Shown: positions 10,428-22,427 of the stretch, piece by piece | Layout of the letters: every line of letters begins with the position of its first letter | How positions within the stretch are numbered: position 1 is the stretch's first letter | Assembly (NCBI RefSeq): GCF_014851395.1 | Contig: NW_024041484.1 | Location: forward strand, 3,602,831-3,666,830 | DNA length: 64,000 bases | DNA from: Micropterus salmoides | Lineage: Eukaryota > Chordata > Actinopteri > Centrarchiformes > Centrarchidae | Direction: 5' to 3' | The notes under the pieces: generated by a model | What the model saw: the letters and a program-made list of their open reading frames with translations, nothing else | The model's database searches: none | What the model was told of the DNA's origin: nothing | Position numbers and translations under genes: made by a program

Positions 10428-12066
10428 ATGAAGGCATTTGTTTGCGCAGTTGTCGTCGGTCTACTCTGGCTCGCGGCTCTTTCAACGGCCAAAGAGGGTA
10501 AGTAGGCTAACGTTAGTCTTCTGTACTTGACGATGTATTTACAAATGGCGATGTGTTATTACACGGAAGTTCATGAGTTGGTAAGTAGGACCAATAAATT
10601 TACCGTTCAGTTTAACAACTACAACCGCACCAAATAAGAAGAAATAGCCCAAGGAAAAGTTCCCTTAAAAGTAAAGTAACGTTAATATCTTAAAGGCGGT
10701 GTTCAGAATAGTAAACGTTTACTTAGGTTTCGTGAGCGTCTTCATAGGCGCTGTGACGTAACGTTAAATGTAAAACAGAAACAGTGATGGTCTGAACCCG
10801 CTGCCCAAAGAAAAGCCTGCAATTCACCAGGCTGTTTTAAACATTTTATTAGCATATGTCAGTGTGGTGGTTGATAATAACACATCAGCATTCTAGTTTG
10901 ATTGGAAAATGGGCAGAAACTAGAATTTCAAAAATAGAGTAGGTAATTGAAATCTGGCTTTTTTTAGTCTCTGCCAGCTCATCAGCGTCAAATCGTTTCT
11001 GTACATGTGTGACAATTGTTCTGTTTTCTCGGTAGCTTCACCCAAGGTTCAGGTGTACAGCCGTAAACCTGGAGAGTTCGGGAAACCCAACACTTTCATA
11101 TGTCACGTGAGCGGCTTCCACCCACCGGAAATCAAGATCGACCTGCTCAGTAACGGACAGGAGATTCCAGGAGCCAAGCAGACTGACCTGGCCTTTGAGG
11201 AGAACTGGCACTACCATCTGACCAGACACGTGCCCTTCACTCCAAGCTCAGACGCAGTGTTTGCCTGCAGAGTCACTCACTTGGGAAACACGAAGACATA
11301 TACTTGGGGTATGTGTCTCTCTCTCTCTCTGTCCACCCAAATGTAGCAAAGATTTTAACTCAATTTTGAGAACATGTTCAAAAGAAAATGCAAATTAATG
11401 GGAGTTTCCATCCACTACCATAATGCAGTTGGTTGTTCCATTAAACCATTGCAGAAGGTGGAGGGAAACCCCCCTCCTGTCTACTGTCTTTATGATTTAT
11501 TGCCATGTTCATTTATTTGTTTCCTCATGCCATGGGTTCTTTATATTGTTAAGTTTCTTTTTATTTTGTTTAAAATGGCTATGATTAATAGTAGTAGTAG
11601 CACGCATATATTGTTGTGTGTAATTACTCTACTCAGTTGAATTATTAGGTAATTACTAGTAGTGATAACATGGATCTATTGGGTGAGACAGAATGAGAAA
11701 AAGATGATTAATTATATATGTATTTTTATATCTATACAAATAATCGAAATGTGTCTTTATATGGATGTGTAAGAGACATAGCTGTTTATACCTTATTTAG
11801 CAATACTGTACTTGATGATGGTCAAGCACCTGAACCACTTAGACCATGTCAAAGTATTCAAAATGTATATGTGAACTGGAACAAAAAGAAAAATTTAAAA
11901 GAACTTAACTAGTAAGCTACAGAATAAACTGAAAAAATCAAGAAGTTGGCATCCTCATGACTTGGCCACTTGACATTTACGGCATCCAACCTGTCCAAAT
12001 GCGACTTGATAGAAAGAATAGCTTCTCAACGTGTCTTCTTCTCTCTCCACAGAAACAGACATGTAA
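10428..12066 (+). CDS. b2m: Beta-2-microglobulin, copy 2 (118 aa)
   Basis: Second MHC class I light chain, in tandem with copy 1 and in the same orientation. Exons: 10428-10497, 11036-11308, 12053-12066, giving 119 codons with the stop. Exon 1 is a signal peptide (MKAFVCAVVVGLLWLAALST, then AKE). Exon 2 carries the Ig C1-set domain (SPKVQVYSRKPGEFGK), Cys C46 (ICHVSGFHPP) and C101 (FACRVTH), and W81. Exon 3 gives ETDM and stop. It keeps all structural residues, so it is likely functional. The stop codon overlaps a good splice donor (see findings). A polyadenylation signal is at 12632-12637. Which copy corresponds to zebrafish b2m or b2m-like cannot be decided here. Confidence 0.95.
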
Positions 12067-12631
12067 GTCCTGTGCCCTGCCTTGTTTCAGGTATGTACCA
12101 TGTTCATTCTCAATGCCGTTTTTAAATTCAGTGATCGTGTAATTTGTGCAGAAACTGTGTGAGTGACTAGACACTGTTTTTATCCTTTGTTTCATAACCC
12201 CAGGTCTGCTTCGTCTTAAGAAGATTGGAAGATTTTGTCTATAATCTTGGGTTTCATGGTGAACGTTTGAGCATCAGCAAATGAAAAACCAAGTGATTGT
12301 TGACCACAAGATGGCAGAAAGGGCCTTAAAAGTCTGGATTGGACAAGTTCATTATGAAAACTAAAAGGCACAATATCAGCAAAAAAAGTTCAGTCAGCTG
12401 TGAGCTTGTGAGGTGAGAGTGGCCACAAAAACAAATTAGTTAGCTTAACCATTATGAGGAGTCATCATTTGGTTCAATATTCATCTGAAAAATATTGCTT
12501 CATGGAGCTTTAAGAAATCCTTTACAGTGATGACTGGAAAAGGAAACATTTGCATTTAGCTTTTTTGTGTTTGATGCTTAATCTGTAAAGACATTTTAAC
12601 TGGTTCTCATTAGTTAATTCATGTAGAGGTA

Positions 12632-12637
12632 AATAAA
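12632..12637 (+). terminator. Candidate polyadenylation signal of b2m-2
   Basis: AATAAA about 570 bases after the stop codon, followed by T-rich sequence at 12653-12662. Confidence 0.45.
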
Positions 12638-13290
12638 ATTGTTGTCTTTAACTATTTTTTTTTGCATATTTTTGATGATGAAGAATAACAGAGGAGTCAG
12701 CTTATTTCCAGATGAGATTTATCATGCATTATTACTAAAATCTAACCACTCTCTTATGGTGTTTCTGAAGTATATCTCAGTTTGACTCTGTAAATTTATT
12801 TTATATAAAGTACAAAGTGGGTTTAATGGACACATTTAAACAGGGTTGTAAAATTAAATGTGGTTTGGTAATATGGTCGGGTAATTAAAGTGTTCATGAA
12901 ATGACAAATTAAATACTTTTGGAAATAACTGTGGTCACGTTGTCTGCCGTCACCAGAGGGCGAAGTTCCACTGAATGACTGAGTTCTAAATCATAATGCA
13001 CTTCACAGCAGTTTCCAAACTTCAGCACGTTGGAAGGAAAGGGGCTGTTGCAGTGGAATGACCTTAGACATTAAAGGGTACGTTTTGGTGTGTGAACAAG
13101 AAGTGTTTTGTCCATTGTCTATTTTTATACTTAAAGGCTAACCTAAGGGACACAAATGGATGATAAAACCAAAACAGTTTATCTGGGTAGTTTGAATTCA
13201 CGTCCTTTAGACAAACAAAATCATTCAAAAACATTTTAAAGTCATCCTTCCAGTTAAAGGTTCAATTGGTAATATTAAAAAACAACTTTA
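12638..13290. other. Intergenic, nothing recognised
   Basis: Unique-looking AT-rich DNA downstream of b2m-2; no gene or mobile element recognised. Confidence 0.5.
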
Positions 13291-13418
13291 CGGCAGCATG
13301 GTGGCCCAGTGGACATCAGTGTGGCTTTGTAGCAAGAAGGTCCTGGGTTCGAATCTCTGTCATTATGGGCTTTTCTTTGTGGAGTTTGCATGTTCTCCCC
13401 ATATTTGCGTAGGTTTCC
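13291..13418 (+). repeat. tRNA-like teleost SINE/repeat fragment
   Basis: CGGCAGCATGGTGGCCCAGTGG, AGCAAGAAGGTCCTGGG, TTCGAATCTC and GTGGAGTTTGCATGTTCTCC are in the order of a very common teleost repeat. GGGTTCGAATCTC looks like a pol III B box. No full tRNA cloverleaf forms. Confidence 0.65.
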
Positions 13419-14420
13419 TTCACCATAAAAATCAAAACAAACATGCTAATTCTGCGCCTGGACAAAAACAACATTAGACAGATGTTACTATTTGTCTGCT
13501 CCCTTAGTCACTCCAACCATCCACCCTCCCCTCTCCCAGTTGACCTACTGTACACTTCTTCAGCTTCCACTACTACAAGTGTACCGTCAGCTTCAGGTGC
13601 GAATGCAAGGTGGACAAGAGGTGTTTTAACAGCCCCAAAGAGCAGATACAGACTCACAGGTGGAAGTTGAAAAAAGGCTTTTTAATGTTTAATTTTAACT
13701 GAAACTGCTGGGGGTTTGAGGAAGTGTGGCTGATGATGACTGGTAGGCAGAGGAGTGGAGCACGTGCATGGTGGAGCAGTGGTGGTTTGAGTTGTGCCGA
13801 AGTGGTGTGGCTGATAGTGTGGGGCAGTTTTGTAGCACAGGAAAAAGACATTAGAAAAATACCGAAAGAGCACAGTGGACACTAGACAAGTTCGCCAAGA
13901 GCAACATCACCACAGGCAGAATCAGTCTGGCGCTGACTGACAGGAGACCAGGGGCCTTTCTGAAACTAGACTCGCCACTTCCACTCAGTAACAGAATGAA
14001 CTCTGGTGGGAGTCACCCTCACAGCCAAATCGAGTTCCCCTAATTATAAACACAGCGGCCAACTTTCAGATGAACTTCCCTCCCTAGTGGAAACAGAACT
14101 CACTGCTGTCACACGTGTATTCAATTCAATTCAATTAAATTTTATTTATTTGACCCGCAGCCACAGATCCAGACTCCACAGCTCCAGAGCCAGAAAACCT
14201 GCAGGAAGTGATAGGAGGAGAGAGGAGAGGGACGAGAAAGCACAAGACTACCAGAAAGGGGAGAAGTTGTGTTAGTAACATGCAATAATGGGATGAGGTT
14301 GCATACAGAGGGAGAGAAAGTAGAGGAGAGAGGAGCTCAGTGCATCATAGGAAATCCCCCGGCAGTCTAGGCCTATAGCAGCATAACTAAGGGATGGTTC
14401 AGGACTAACCTGAGCCAGCT

Positions 14421-15965
14421 CTAACTATAAGCTTTATCAAAGAGGAAAGTCTTAAGCCTACTCTTAAATGTGGAGATGGTGTCTGCCTCCTGAACCCAAA
14501 CTGGAACCTGGTTCCACAGGAGAGGAGCTTGATAGCTGAACGCTCTGGCTCCAAGTCTACTTTTGGAGACTCTAGGAACCACAAGTAACCCTGCATTCTG
14601 GGAGCGCAGTGCTCTGGTGGGGTAGTAAGGTACTATGAGCTCTTTAAGATAAGATGGTGCCTGACCATTAAGAGCTTTGTAGGTAAGAAGAATGATTTTA
14701 AATTCTATTCTGGATTTTACTGGAAGCCAATGCAGAGAAGCTAAGACAGGAGAAATATGATCTCTTTTCCTGGTTCCTGTCAGAACACGTGCAGCAGCAT
14801 TCTGGATTAGCTGAAGAGTCTTAACGGACTTTTTTGAGCAGCCTGATAATAAGGAATTGCAGTAATCCAGCCTAGAAGTAACAAATGCATGGACTAGTTT
14901 TTCTGCATCATTTTTAGACAGGATGTTCCTGATTTTCGCAATATTACGTAGGTGGAAAAAGGCGGTCCTTGAAATTTGCGTAATGTGAGACTTAAACGAC
15001 ATGTCCTGATCAAAGATAACTCCAAGATTCCTCACAGTGGTGCTGGAGGCCAGGGCGATGCCATGCAGGGAAACTATATCTTTAGATAATGCGTCACGGA
15101 GGTGCTTAGGCCCCAGAGCAATAACTTCAGTTTTATCTGAGTTTAACATTAGAAAATTACAGGTCATCCAGGTTTTAACATCCTGAAAGCACATTTGAAG
15201 TTTGGCTAACTGATGAGTTTCATCTGGCTTGATCGATAGATAGAACTGAGTATCATCTGCATAACAATGAAAGCTTATGGAATGTTTCCTGATAATATTG
15301 CCTAAAGGAAGCATATATAAAGTGAAGAGGATTGGTCCGAGGACAGATCCTTGAGGAACTCCATGACTAACTTTGGCATGCATGGAGGACTCATCGTTAA
15401 CATGTACAAACTGAAATCGATCTGATAAATAGGACTTAAACCAGCTTAGAGCGGTTCCTTTAATGCCAATGAAATATTCCAGTCTCTGCAATAGGATCTG
15501 ATGGTCAATGGTATCAAATGCAGCACTAAGATCTAATAAAACCAGTAGAGAGAGTCCTTTGTCTGATGCAATAAGGAGGTCGTTAGTAATTTTCACCAGT
15601 GCTGTCTCTGTGCTATGATGAGCTCTAAATCCTGAATGAAAATCCTCAAATAAACTATTGCTCTGTAGAAAGTCACACAGCTGTTTAGCAACTGCTTTCT
15701 CCAGAACCTTAGAGAGAAATGGAAGGTTAGATATAGGTCTATAGTTGGCTAAAACATCCGGATCAAGTTTGGGCTTTTTCAGAAGAGGTTTAATTACAGC
15801 TACTTTAAAGTACTGTGGTACATAGCCTGTTGATAGAGATAGATTGATCATATCTAGTATAGAGGTGCTGACTAAGGGTAAAACATCTTTAAGCAGCCTA
15901 GTCGGGATGGGGTCTAAGAGGCAGGTTGATGGTTTAGATGAAGAAATTATTGAAGTTAGTTGGTA
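14421..15965 (-). pseudogene. LINE reverse transcriptase region
   Basis: The longest open segment, 476 codons from the first ATG at 15851, but the frame is open further upstream (SSSKPSTCLLDPIPTRLLKD) to about 16050. RT motifs in order: KPLLKKPKLDPDVLANYRPI, SAAFDTIDHQ, GVPQGSVLGP, the catalytic CYADDTQ, and C-terminal SRLDYCNSLLSGC and LASLHWLPVKSRIEFKI. These are diagnostic of Jockey/L2-type LINEs. Its size and intact motifs suggest a rather young copy. Confidence 0.88.
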
Positions 15966-16120
15966 AAGATTGAGTGAAGCAAAACAGTCTAAACATATAT
16001 CTGATTCTACAGCTGTTTCCTGAGTTAAGAGATAAGTCGGTGCCAGTTGAGGGCAGGTCTTGGTGAATTTTGTCTCTAATAGCTAGAATTTTATCATTAA
16101 AGAAGCTCATGAAGTCGTAA

Positions 16121-16708
16121 CTACTGAGAGCTATGGGAATACTTGGCTTTATTTAAACGAGAATTTTCCACTTTGGTGGAACGCCAATTCCTCTCAAGTT
16201 TCCGCGATATTTGCTTTAATTTGCGAGTTACAGTATTATACCATGGAGCTAACCGTCTTTGTTTTAGTATTTTCTTTTTTAGAGGGGCTACAGAGTCCAG
16301 TATCATTCTCAGCGAGCCTGCAGCACTATCAACAAGATGATCGATTTGGGAGGGACTGAAATTAGCATAGGAGTCCTCCGTTACTTTGTGACTATATAAT
16401 GTTTTTAGAGCTGATGGAATCGCATCCTTAAATTTAGCTCCAGCACTATCAGACAGACATCTTGTATAGAAATTTTTGCCCAATGGCGTGTAGTTCAGCA
16501 ATATAAACTCAAAAGTTATGAAACAGTGGTCGGATAAAGAGGGATTCTGTGGGAACACCACTAAATGTTCAATTTCAATACCATACACCAAAACAAGGTC
16601 GAGGGTGTGGTTAAAACAGTGAGTCGGTTCATGAACACTCTGAGAGAAGCCGATGGAATCTAACAGAGATAAACGCAGTACTGAAGCTGTCATTCTCAAC
16701 GTCCACAT
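16121..16708 (-). pseudogene. LINE endonuclease C-terminus and linker
   Basis: An overlapping frame continuing the endonuclease: SIGFSQSVHEPTHCFNHTLD, then SLSDHCFITFEF, and a basic linker (RRLAPWYNTVTRKLKQISRK). It ends at a TAG at 16121-16123, after which the next frame continues with SFFNDKILAIRDKI. One gene split by frameshifts rather than a separate gene. Confidence 0.8.
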
Positions 16709-17273
16709 GAATATTAAAATCTCCTACAATAATAACTTTGTCCGTTTCAAGGACTAAAGTTGACAAAAACTCTGCAAATTCAGATAAGAATTCAGAGTAT
16801 GGGCCAGGTGCTCGGTACACTATAACGAAGAGAATTGGTTGCAGTGATTTCCAACTTGGGTGCGAAAGACTAAGAACAAGACTTTCAAATGAGTTATAGT
16901 TTGGTTTAGGTTTAGAGCTGATTAGTAGGCTAGAGTCGAAGATAGCTGCAACTCCACATCCTCGGCCTGTGCCTCGAGGAATGTGAGTATTAATATGACT
17001 GGGAGGGGTGGATTCATTTAGGCTAACATATTCTCCATCACCCAGCCAGGTTTCAGTAAGACAAAATAAATCAATATCATAATCTGATATTAGATCATTT
17101 AATAGTACACCTTTAGAAGAGAGAGATCTGATGTTTAAGAGTCCACATTTAACTCTCCTATTCGTTTGCACTATAGCTCTTGTGGTTTTAATTTTTATGA
17201 GGTTTTTATGCACAGCTCCTCTTCTGTTTACCTTTTTAAATAATTTCAATGGTCGGGGGGCAGACACCGTCAC
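16629..17273 (-). pseudogene. LINE endonuclease region
   Basis: An open segment of 214 codons with APE-type endonuclease motifs: LLNIRSLSSKG, then DLFCLTETWLGD, and VGDFNIHVDVEND. After a frameshift near 16670 the domain continues in another frame with SLSDHCFITFE, which holds the terminal S-D-H motif. It would nick target DNA for target-primed reverse transcription. The element is no longer able to make a full protein as sequenced. Confidence 0.85.
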
Positions 17274-17440
17274 TATAGGATTTTCACTGAGTAACTCCTG
17301 AAATGGAGGAGCAGAGAAGTGTGTTAGACTGCGACTCTACGTAGGGTTTTGGGTGGGTAACTGCTGAAAAAGAAGGGCAGAGAAGTGTGTTAAACTGCGA
17401 CTCTGCCTCCTGGTCTCAACTCTGGGTTGTCATGGATTTG

Positions 17441-20200
17441 GTCCACTAATAAACTTGGCCAGATTTATAGATCTGTATCAAATAACAGTTGTATTAAGAT
17501 TCAGGATTGATAATGAAAAAGTGTTTTGCAATAATGAAACTGAAACCATTTGTCATTTATTTAATATTGTATGTGTACCAAATTATTTTGGTTAGATTTT
17601 GAATATTTCTTTAAGACGTTGACTGGTTCAGTTATTCATTTATGAAAAAGAGACATTATTTTCTTTTATGATAAGATTGATATGGATTGTAAAAGACTAT
17701 ATATTTTGAACCTCTTTATCTTATATGGAGTATATTACATTCCTAAATACACATGGTCTAAAAAGAAAACCACAAATACAACATTTCAAATTAGAAATCA
17801 AACATTATTTTGAAGCGGTCTGAAGAATAATTAAGCAATTAAAACAGTTAAAAGAAAAAATTTAGAAGATTAAAAAAAAATTGGAATATTTTTCTTTAAT
17901 GCCTTTGTTGCTTGTTACGCGATACCCCGTGTATCTATTTGGGTCATGTTCTGTTATTCTGTTTTATGTATTTTTTTTTTTGCTGAAGATTGTCAAATGA
18001 AAAGTACAACAACAAAAAGTAATTAGAGTGTAAAATCACATCAGGTGATTGCTTTAATTGTGTGTTCTTGTATGTTATTTCACTAACTTTAATGTTTAAT
18101 GTGCAAGATATGCAATGTGATAATATATTTCAATAAGCATAGTATCGTAACTATTCCAACATTGTGTACATTTTAATTGATCCTACTGTCATTTACGTTT
18201 TGGAAATGTTTTTGTGTTGGCTAATACTTTTTTTTTGCAACTGCAATTACAACTTAAACTTTATTTACAAGTTAAGAACAAGATGTTGTACAAATGTATA
18301 CATAAAGAAAATGTAATAAAAATGTCTGGTTTCTTTTAGTTGATTTTCAATATATCAAAACTGACTAAAATCCACTGTGTTCTCTTCCTTGTAATGGTGT
18401 AGACATTTTGGATATGAAATCTGCTGCTCTCAGGTACTTTTTTAACAGGATAGAGAGTTTGACAAAACCAAACCACAGCTCAACATGAGATGTTTGTATG
18501 CCTATTATATCTTCTTGCTATTAAAAACCACAAACCACTCCACAATGGGAAGATTCCCATGTAGTTTATTTATTTATTTATTTTACAGCACATTGACGAC
18601 AGCAGTACAGAGGAAGTGGGTTTTGTGGGTTGGCAACTTACAAGATGTCACACTCTGCTTGGTCCTGTCTGAAAGGCACTTTAAAAGGTAATTAAAAGGT
18701 AACAGGACTATTAGCAGTTTTTTCACTGGTGCTTTTCTCCTCCCATTACGTGTCCATTTTCGTCCAGCTTCATGCGCTAGATTTGCAAAACACCTGCATC
18801 AAAAACCACACACGATGAAAAATTCAATGGCCATCTGCATATTTGTGCAGTTGAGGAAGTAAGCATGCTCTGTCTGCTGTTGGTTTGCCAAATGCTTGTC
18901 ACACAGCCTTCATGGTGGGCGGAGCACGGATGCACCACAGTGCTGTTGGGAATCAGTGCAGACACTTGTCTGGCAAGGTACACTATTTCCTCGTTGAAGG
19001 ATATAAGCACACAATTAATCAGAGTCCAACTATAATTGGTCTCAACCTGGCTATCCTCTATGTTATGTAAGGTAATTAGGGGTCCAAGCCCGAGTGGGCT
19101 GGGAACCCGCGAATGCAAGATCATCTGCCTTTTGCTTATTGCTCACACTTAATGGAAGAACTGGTGGTGGAGGGGGAGTGGTTATCTGCTCGGTAATTTT
19201 TGCAGCCATGTAGCCACCAGACTTGAATTCTTTCCCAATTCTGTGGAGAGGGCTATGGACTAACACGTTTCCAGAATTTAGTCACCATACCAATTATTAA
19301 GGAAAACTTACTTAATGTCTTGCGGACATTGGATAGATATACTGTTGATTTTGTTTGCCGTTGTTTATGTTTTCCAATTGAGCTACGAACCCAAGTTGTG
19401 TCTTTAGGTCATCCAGAGGTGTTGTTGTGCAGTCAGTCGAATCTGAAAATGTACTTTTGGCTTGCATACCAAAAACTTGCAAACAAATGGATTAATTTGG
19501 ACTGCCAAGAAAAACTTCACATTTGCACTTGTCTTTCTACTTGAATATATTTACATCTTTTTTGTATACCAACTTAATTTAGAAATTTTGGACTTCCCCA
19601 ACTCCCGTGCACACAGTTGTGCACTGCTGTGCAAGGCCAGGTGGACCTAATTCAGCAATCACCTGTAGCACTCCTGGGGCAGAACCAGAGGACAGAAAAG
19701 GAACAAGGATGCACAGCGCAGAGAAACACATACAGCCGTAACAACATTTACCAGATACAAAAACTGGCTTTAGAAAGTCATAAAATATCATATCAAAACC
19801 AGGGAAGAAGTCTTTGGATTGTACATTAAGTTCACTGTATGTAAAACCACCATTCCCCCCTCTCCTTTGCCTTTCATGTCTCTGTACAGTCCTATCAAAG
19901 CAAAATGCCAGCATTTTAAGAAATACTTTCTAATTACTTTACATTCAGATTGCACTTTAATCTTGGAGCCGTGTCTAACAGTATCCAAAATATTCTTTAT
20001 GTTGACCCAGTTAGGTTTCTAATGAATAGATCTGAAAATGTCGTCAATAAGGTATATAAAAACTAAACTACTTTTGTTTCAGGAGAACAATTCTTTACAC
20101 TGAAATGTCTGACTTATTTGCTGTGTGCATGGAACTGAATAAATGGTCTATAAATAGTATCAGATGTGGGAATTTGTATTGTGGTGGTACTTTAAAAGGT
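17441..20200. other. Intergenic, AT-rich; nothing coding
   Basis: Contains low-complexity T and A runs and, at 19078-19118, a 40-base segment shared in inverted orientation with 60433-60472 (a teleost repeat end). No gene could be supported. Confidence 0.5.
19078..19118 (-). repeat. Repeat terminus shared with 60433-60472
   Basis: GTCCAAGCCCGAGTGGGCTG and then GGAACCCGCGAATGCAAG are the reverse complement, with one mismatch, of the end of the composite element in hspa14 intron 8. Confidence 0.75.
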
Positions 20201-20333
20201 CTGTGGGGTGGTGATGGCACAATGGATAAGACACATGCCTTTGGTGTGAGAGACCTGGGTTCAGTCCCCCACTGAGCCATCCACCTGCAACCTCGATTGC
20301 TTTAGATAAAAGTGTCAGCTAAATGAATAAATG
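20201..20333 (+). repeat. tRNA-derived SINE
   Basis: TGGCACAATGGATAAGACAC (A-box region), GACCTGGGTTCAGTCCCCCA (B-box region) and a tail ATAAAAGTGTCAGCTAAATG with AATAAATG repeats. This is the layout of a widespread teleost SINE whose tail reads TAAAAGCGTCWGCTAAATGA. Confidence 0.8.
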
Positions 20334-21640
20334 TCTGAGTTTGCTCAAATTAAGTAAATTTAAGGAAGTCTGAAACTGATAAAATAAAACTGATAAATGA
20401 CCCTAGTACCAGATTACCCAAAATGGGTTTCTGGTCTCTATTATAGGATAAATAGATATATGTAAAATAATGTAATAATGTGAAGATGTGGTCATTTTTA
20501 ATTATGAAAACACAGGATTTAAATATGTTTACTTAAGGTTTTGATAAGACACCTATAACTAAGACTCTTCAATCAAGTATCTGTAAAATGGCATTCAAAT
20601 AAATTTTACATCACAAACCTGTAATTTTACAAGTACAAGTTTTCTTTTTTAACACCATTAAAAGGTGTGAACGCCTGTTATTTAACAATAAATTAAATAT
20701 TACCTTTCTGTAATTTTACCACTTTGGGGCAATTATACACTTAATCTAACTTGTAATCTAATAATTATAATAAAAGTCAAAAGCTGTGAAATTACAGTAA
20801 TTATGGCTGTTTTCAATGATCAAAACTGTGTTTCGACAGTTTGCCAATATTTTCTTTAAAATAACAGAAATGTTATGGTTAATCACAGCTACAGGTTTTT
20901 CATGTTATTTTACATTAGACATGTAAATTCACAGTACATTTTTGCAATTTTTTTATATTTTCATGTATTTCAAAAATACAGGAAAAAAACTGTGAAATAA
21001 AAAGGAATAAAACTTTAAAATTACATTTTTTTTTTTTACAGTGTACATTAATTTCAGATCTCCATAACCGCAAGCCCCTTTCATTTATAACTGGTCATTT
21101 ATTCTCCACGGGCCCCCAGAGCTGCGCCGGGGCCAACTCGCGCGCCCTCTCCCTCGGCTTGCGCTGGGAGACTTGGAGCCCGCTTACAACTGCTTGCAGT
21201 TCTAGTTTGCTCTTGAATTCCATAAGCCAGTGGGAAAGAGATGAAAGAGATGAATGAAATCCTCGGAATTCTGTGAGCATTCAATGGACAGGTTCAGGAG
21301 CCACCCTGACATCTTTTGAACAGACTCACCTTGCTATCTTCAGGGAGTATCCCACCATAGAGTCCCCAAAGGAAAGTGTGTTCCCCATGGCTCCTGATGT
21401 TGATGGCAATTTGTGGTCCAGCGCCACAGCTGGCATCCCTTCCAACGTCCTGTCTGAAGCTGTCGGCTGCCCCTGCCCATGCATACAAAGACCTAGGTGT
21501 ATCCTATGTGGCCTGTGTAGTAATAATTGCTGGTTTTGATTTGGAGTCACTGGGTCACATTTCAAGGAAGCTATTGCAAAATTTGCATTTTTTAAATTAA
21601 AATATATATGTAAAATAAATGAATTATACATTAGAAATCC
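20334..21640. other. Intergenic; no gene
   Basis: AT-rich DNA with a short GC-rich island at about 21105-21200. Small open frames on both strands there lack domains or splice context. Confidence 0.45.
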
Positions 21641-21875
21641 AAAACTCCACCGCCTACCCGCACCTTGACCACATCATCCCCGTACTCCAGAATCTCCGCT
21701 GACACCCTGTTCCCCAAAGCATTCAGTAGGCCTACAAAATCCTCCTCCTCGCCCCTTCCTACCTCACAGACATGCTCCACCATCACCACCCCTCAACCAT
21801 ACACACCGGTGAATGTAGCGACCCGGACACATTCAAAATCTACCTCTTTAGGTTAGCCTTGCCTGCTATGTAGAA
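21640..21875 (+). pseudogene. LINE ORF2 C-terminal relic
   Basis: Conceptual translation with stops gives HLDHIIPVLQNLR, then KILLLAPSYLTDMLHHHHPS and DTFKIYLFRLALPAM. These are the familiar C-terminal blocks of teleost LINE ORF2 proteins (APSYLTDML, TFKTHLFRLAF). A truncated 3' remnant. Confidence 0.6.
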
Positions 21876-22427
21876 GGGTGTTACAAAGCTCAATTTCATT
21901 ACATAACCTGTTATATTCTGACAATAAATGTATATTTGTATATTTTAATGTAGCCTACTAAATAAAGGCCTATTGGTCATTGTTTCTTTGAGTGTCCTTA
22001 TTATTATTATTTTTATTTTTAAAAGTGTGCTACATGAGACCAATTTATTATATTTTTAAACCATAATGTTTCACTAATATTGGCTGGTGAGCATGAAGGT
22101 GTTGAACAAACCCTGGTGAAAGTGGGTAAGAACACCGCCTCTGGAGTAAGTGTCTGTCGAACATCCAACTTAAAACTAACTTCACCGCGGTCGTTTCCCG
22201 CGTGCAGATCGTTCTTTGAAAACATGTAACTTGGGGGTTTTCTTGGTGTCGTCATGTTGTGTTTGTGCCCTTTGACTCGCCGAATAATGACTAAGGCGTA
22301 AGCTATAGTGAGTGGGTGGGTGGGGGAGCTTCCGTTTTTGAGCAACAGTGAACAGTGTTGTGAACTGTTAACGGAACGTAGTTTGTTTCATTTGGACTAG
22401 CGTCCTCCTGTGAGCGCGGCTGCACAG

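Larger units (their letters stand above)
14127..17440 (-). mobile_element. L2/Maui-like non-LTR retrotransposon, nearly full length, frameshifted
   Basis: A Jockey-superfamily LINE read on the minus strand: an N-terminal APE endonuclease, then reverse transcriptase, then a 3' tail of repeated ATTGAATTGAATTGA (14127-14142). The coding frame is broken at least three times: near 16670, at a TAG at 16121-16123, and near 16050. The 5' end contains two similar copies of a segment of about 55-60 bases (17286-17340 and 17350-17405). It fills part of the b2m-2/irak3 spacer. Assignment to L2/Maui rests on the RT motifs and the tail type; Rex1 or CR1 relatives are possible. Confidence 0.85.

Noticed and set aside
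13291..13418. Possible tRNA gene (GGGTTCGAATCTC B box)
   Set aside because: No acceptor or anticodon stem forms, and the flanks are a known teleost repeat.
21095..21284. GC-rich patch with two overlapping minus frames
   Set aside because: Frames are short, share no domain, and lie in intergenic DNA without promoter or splice support.
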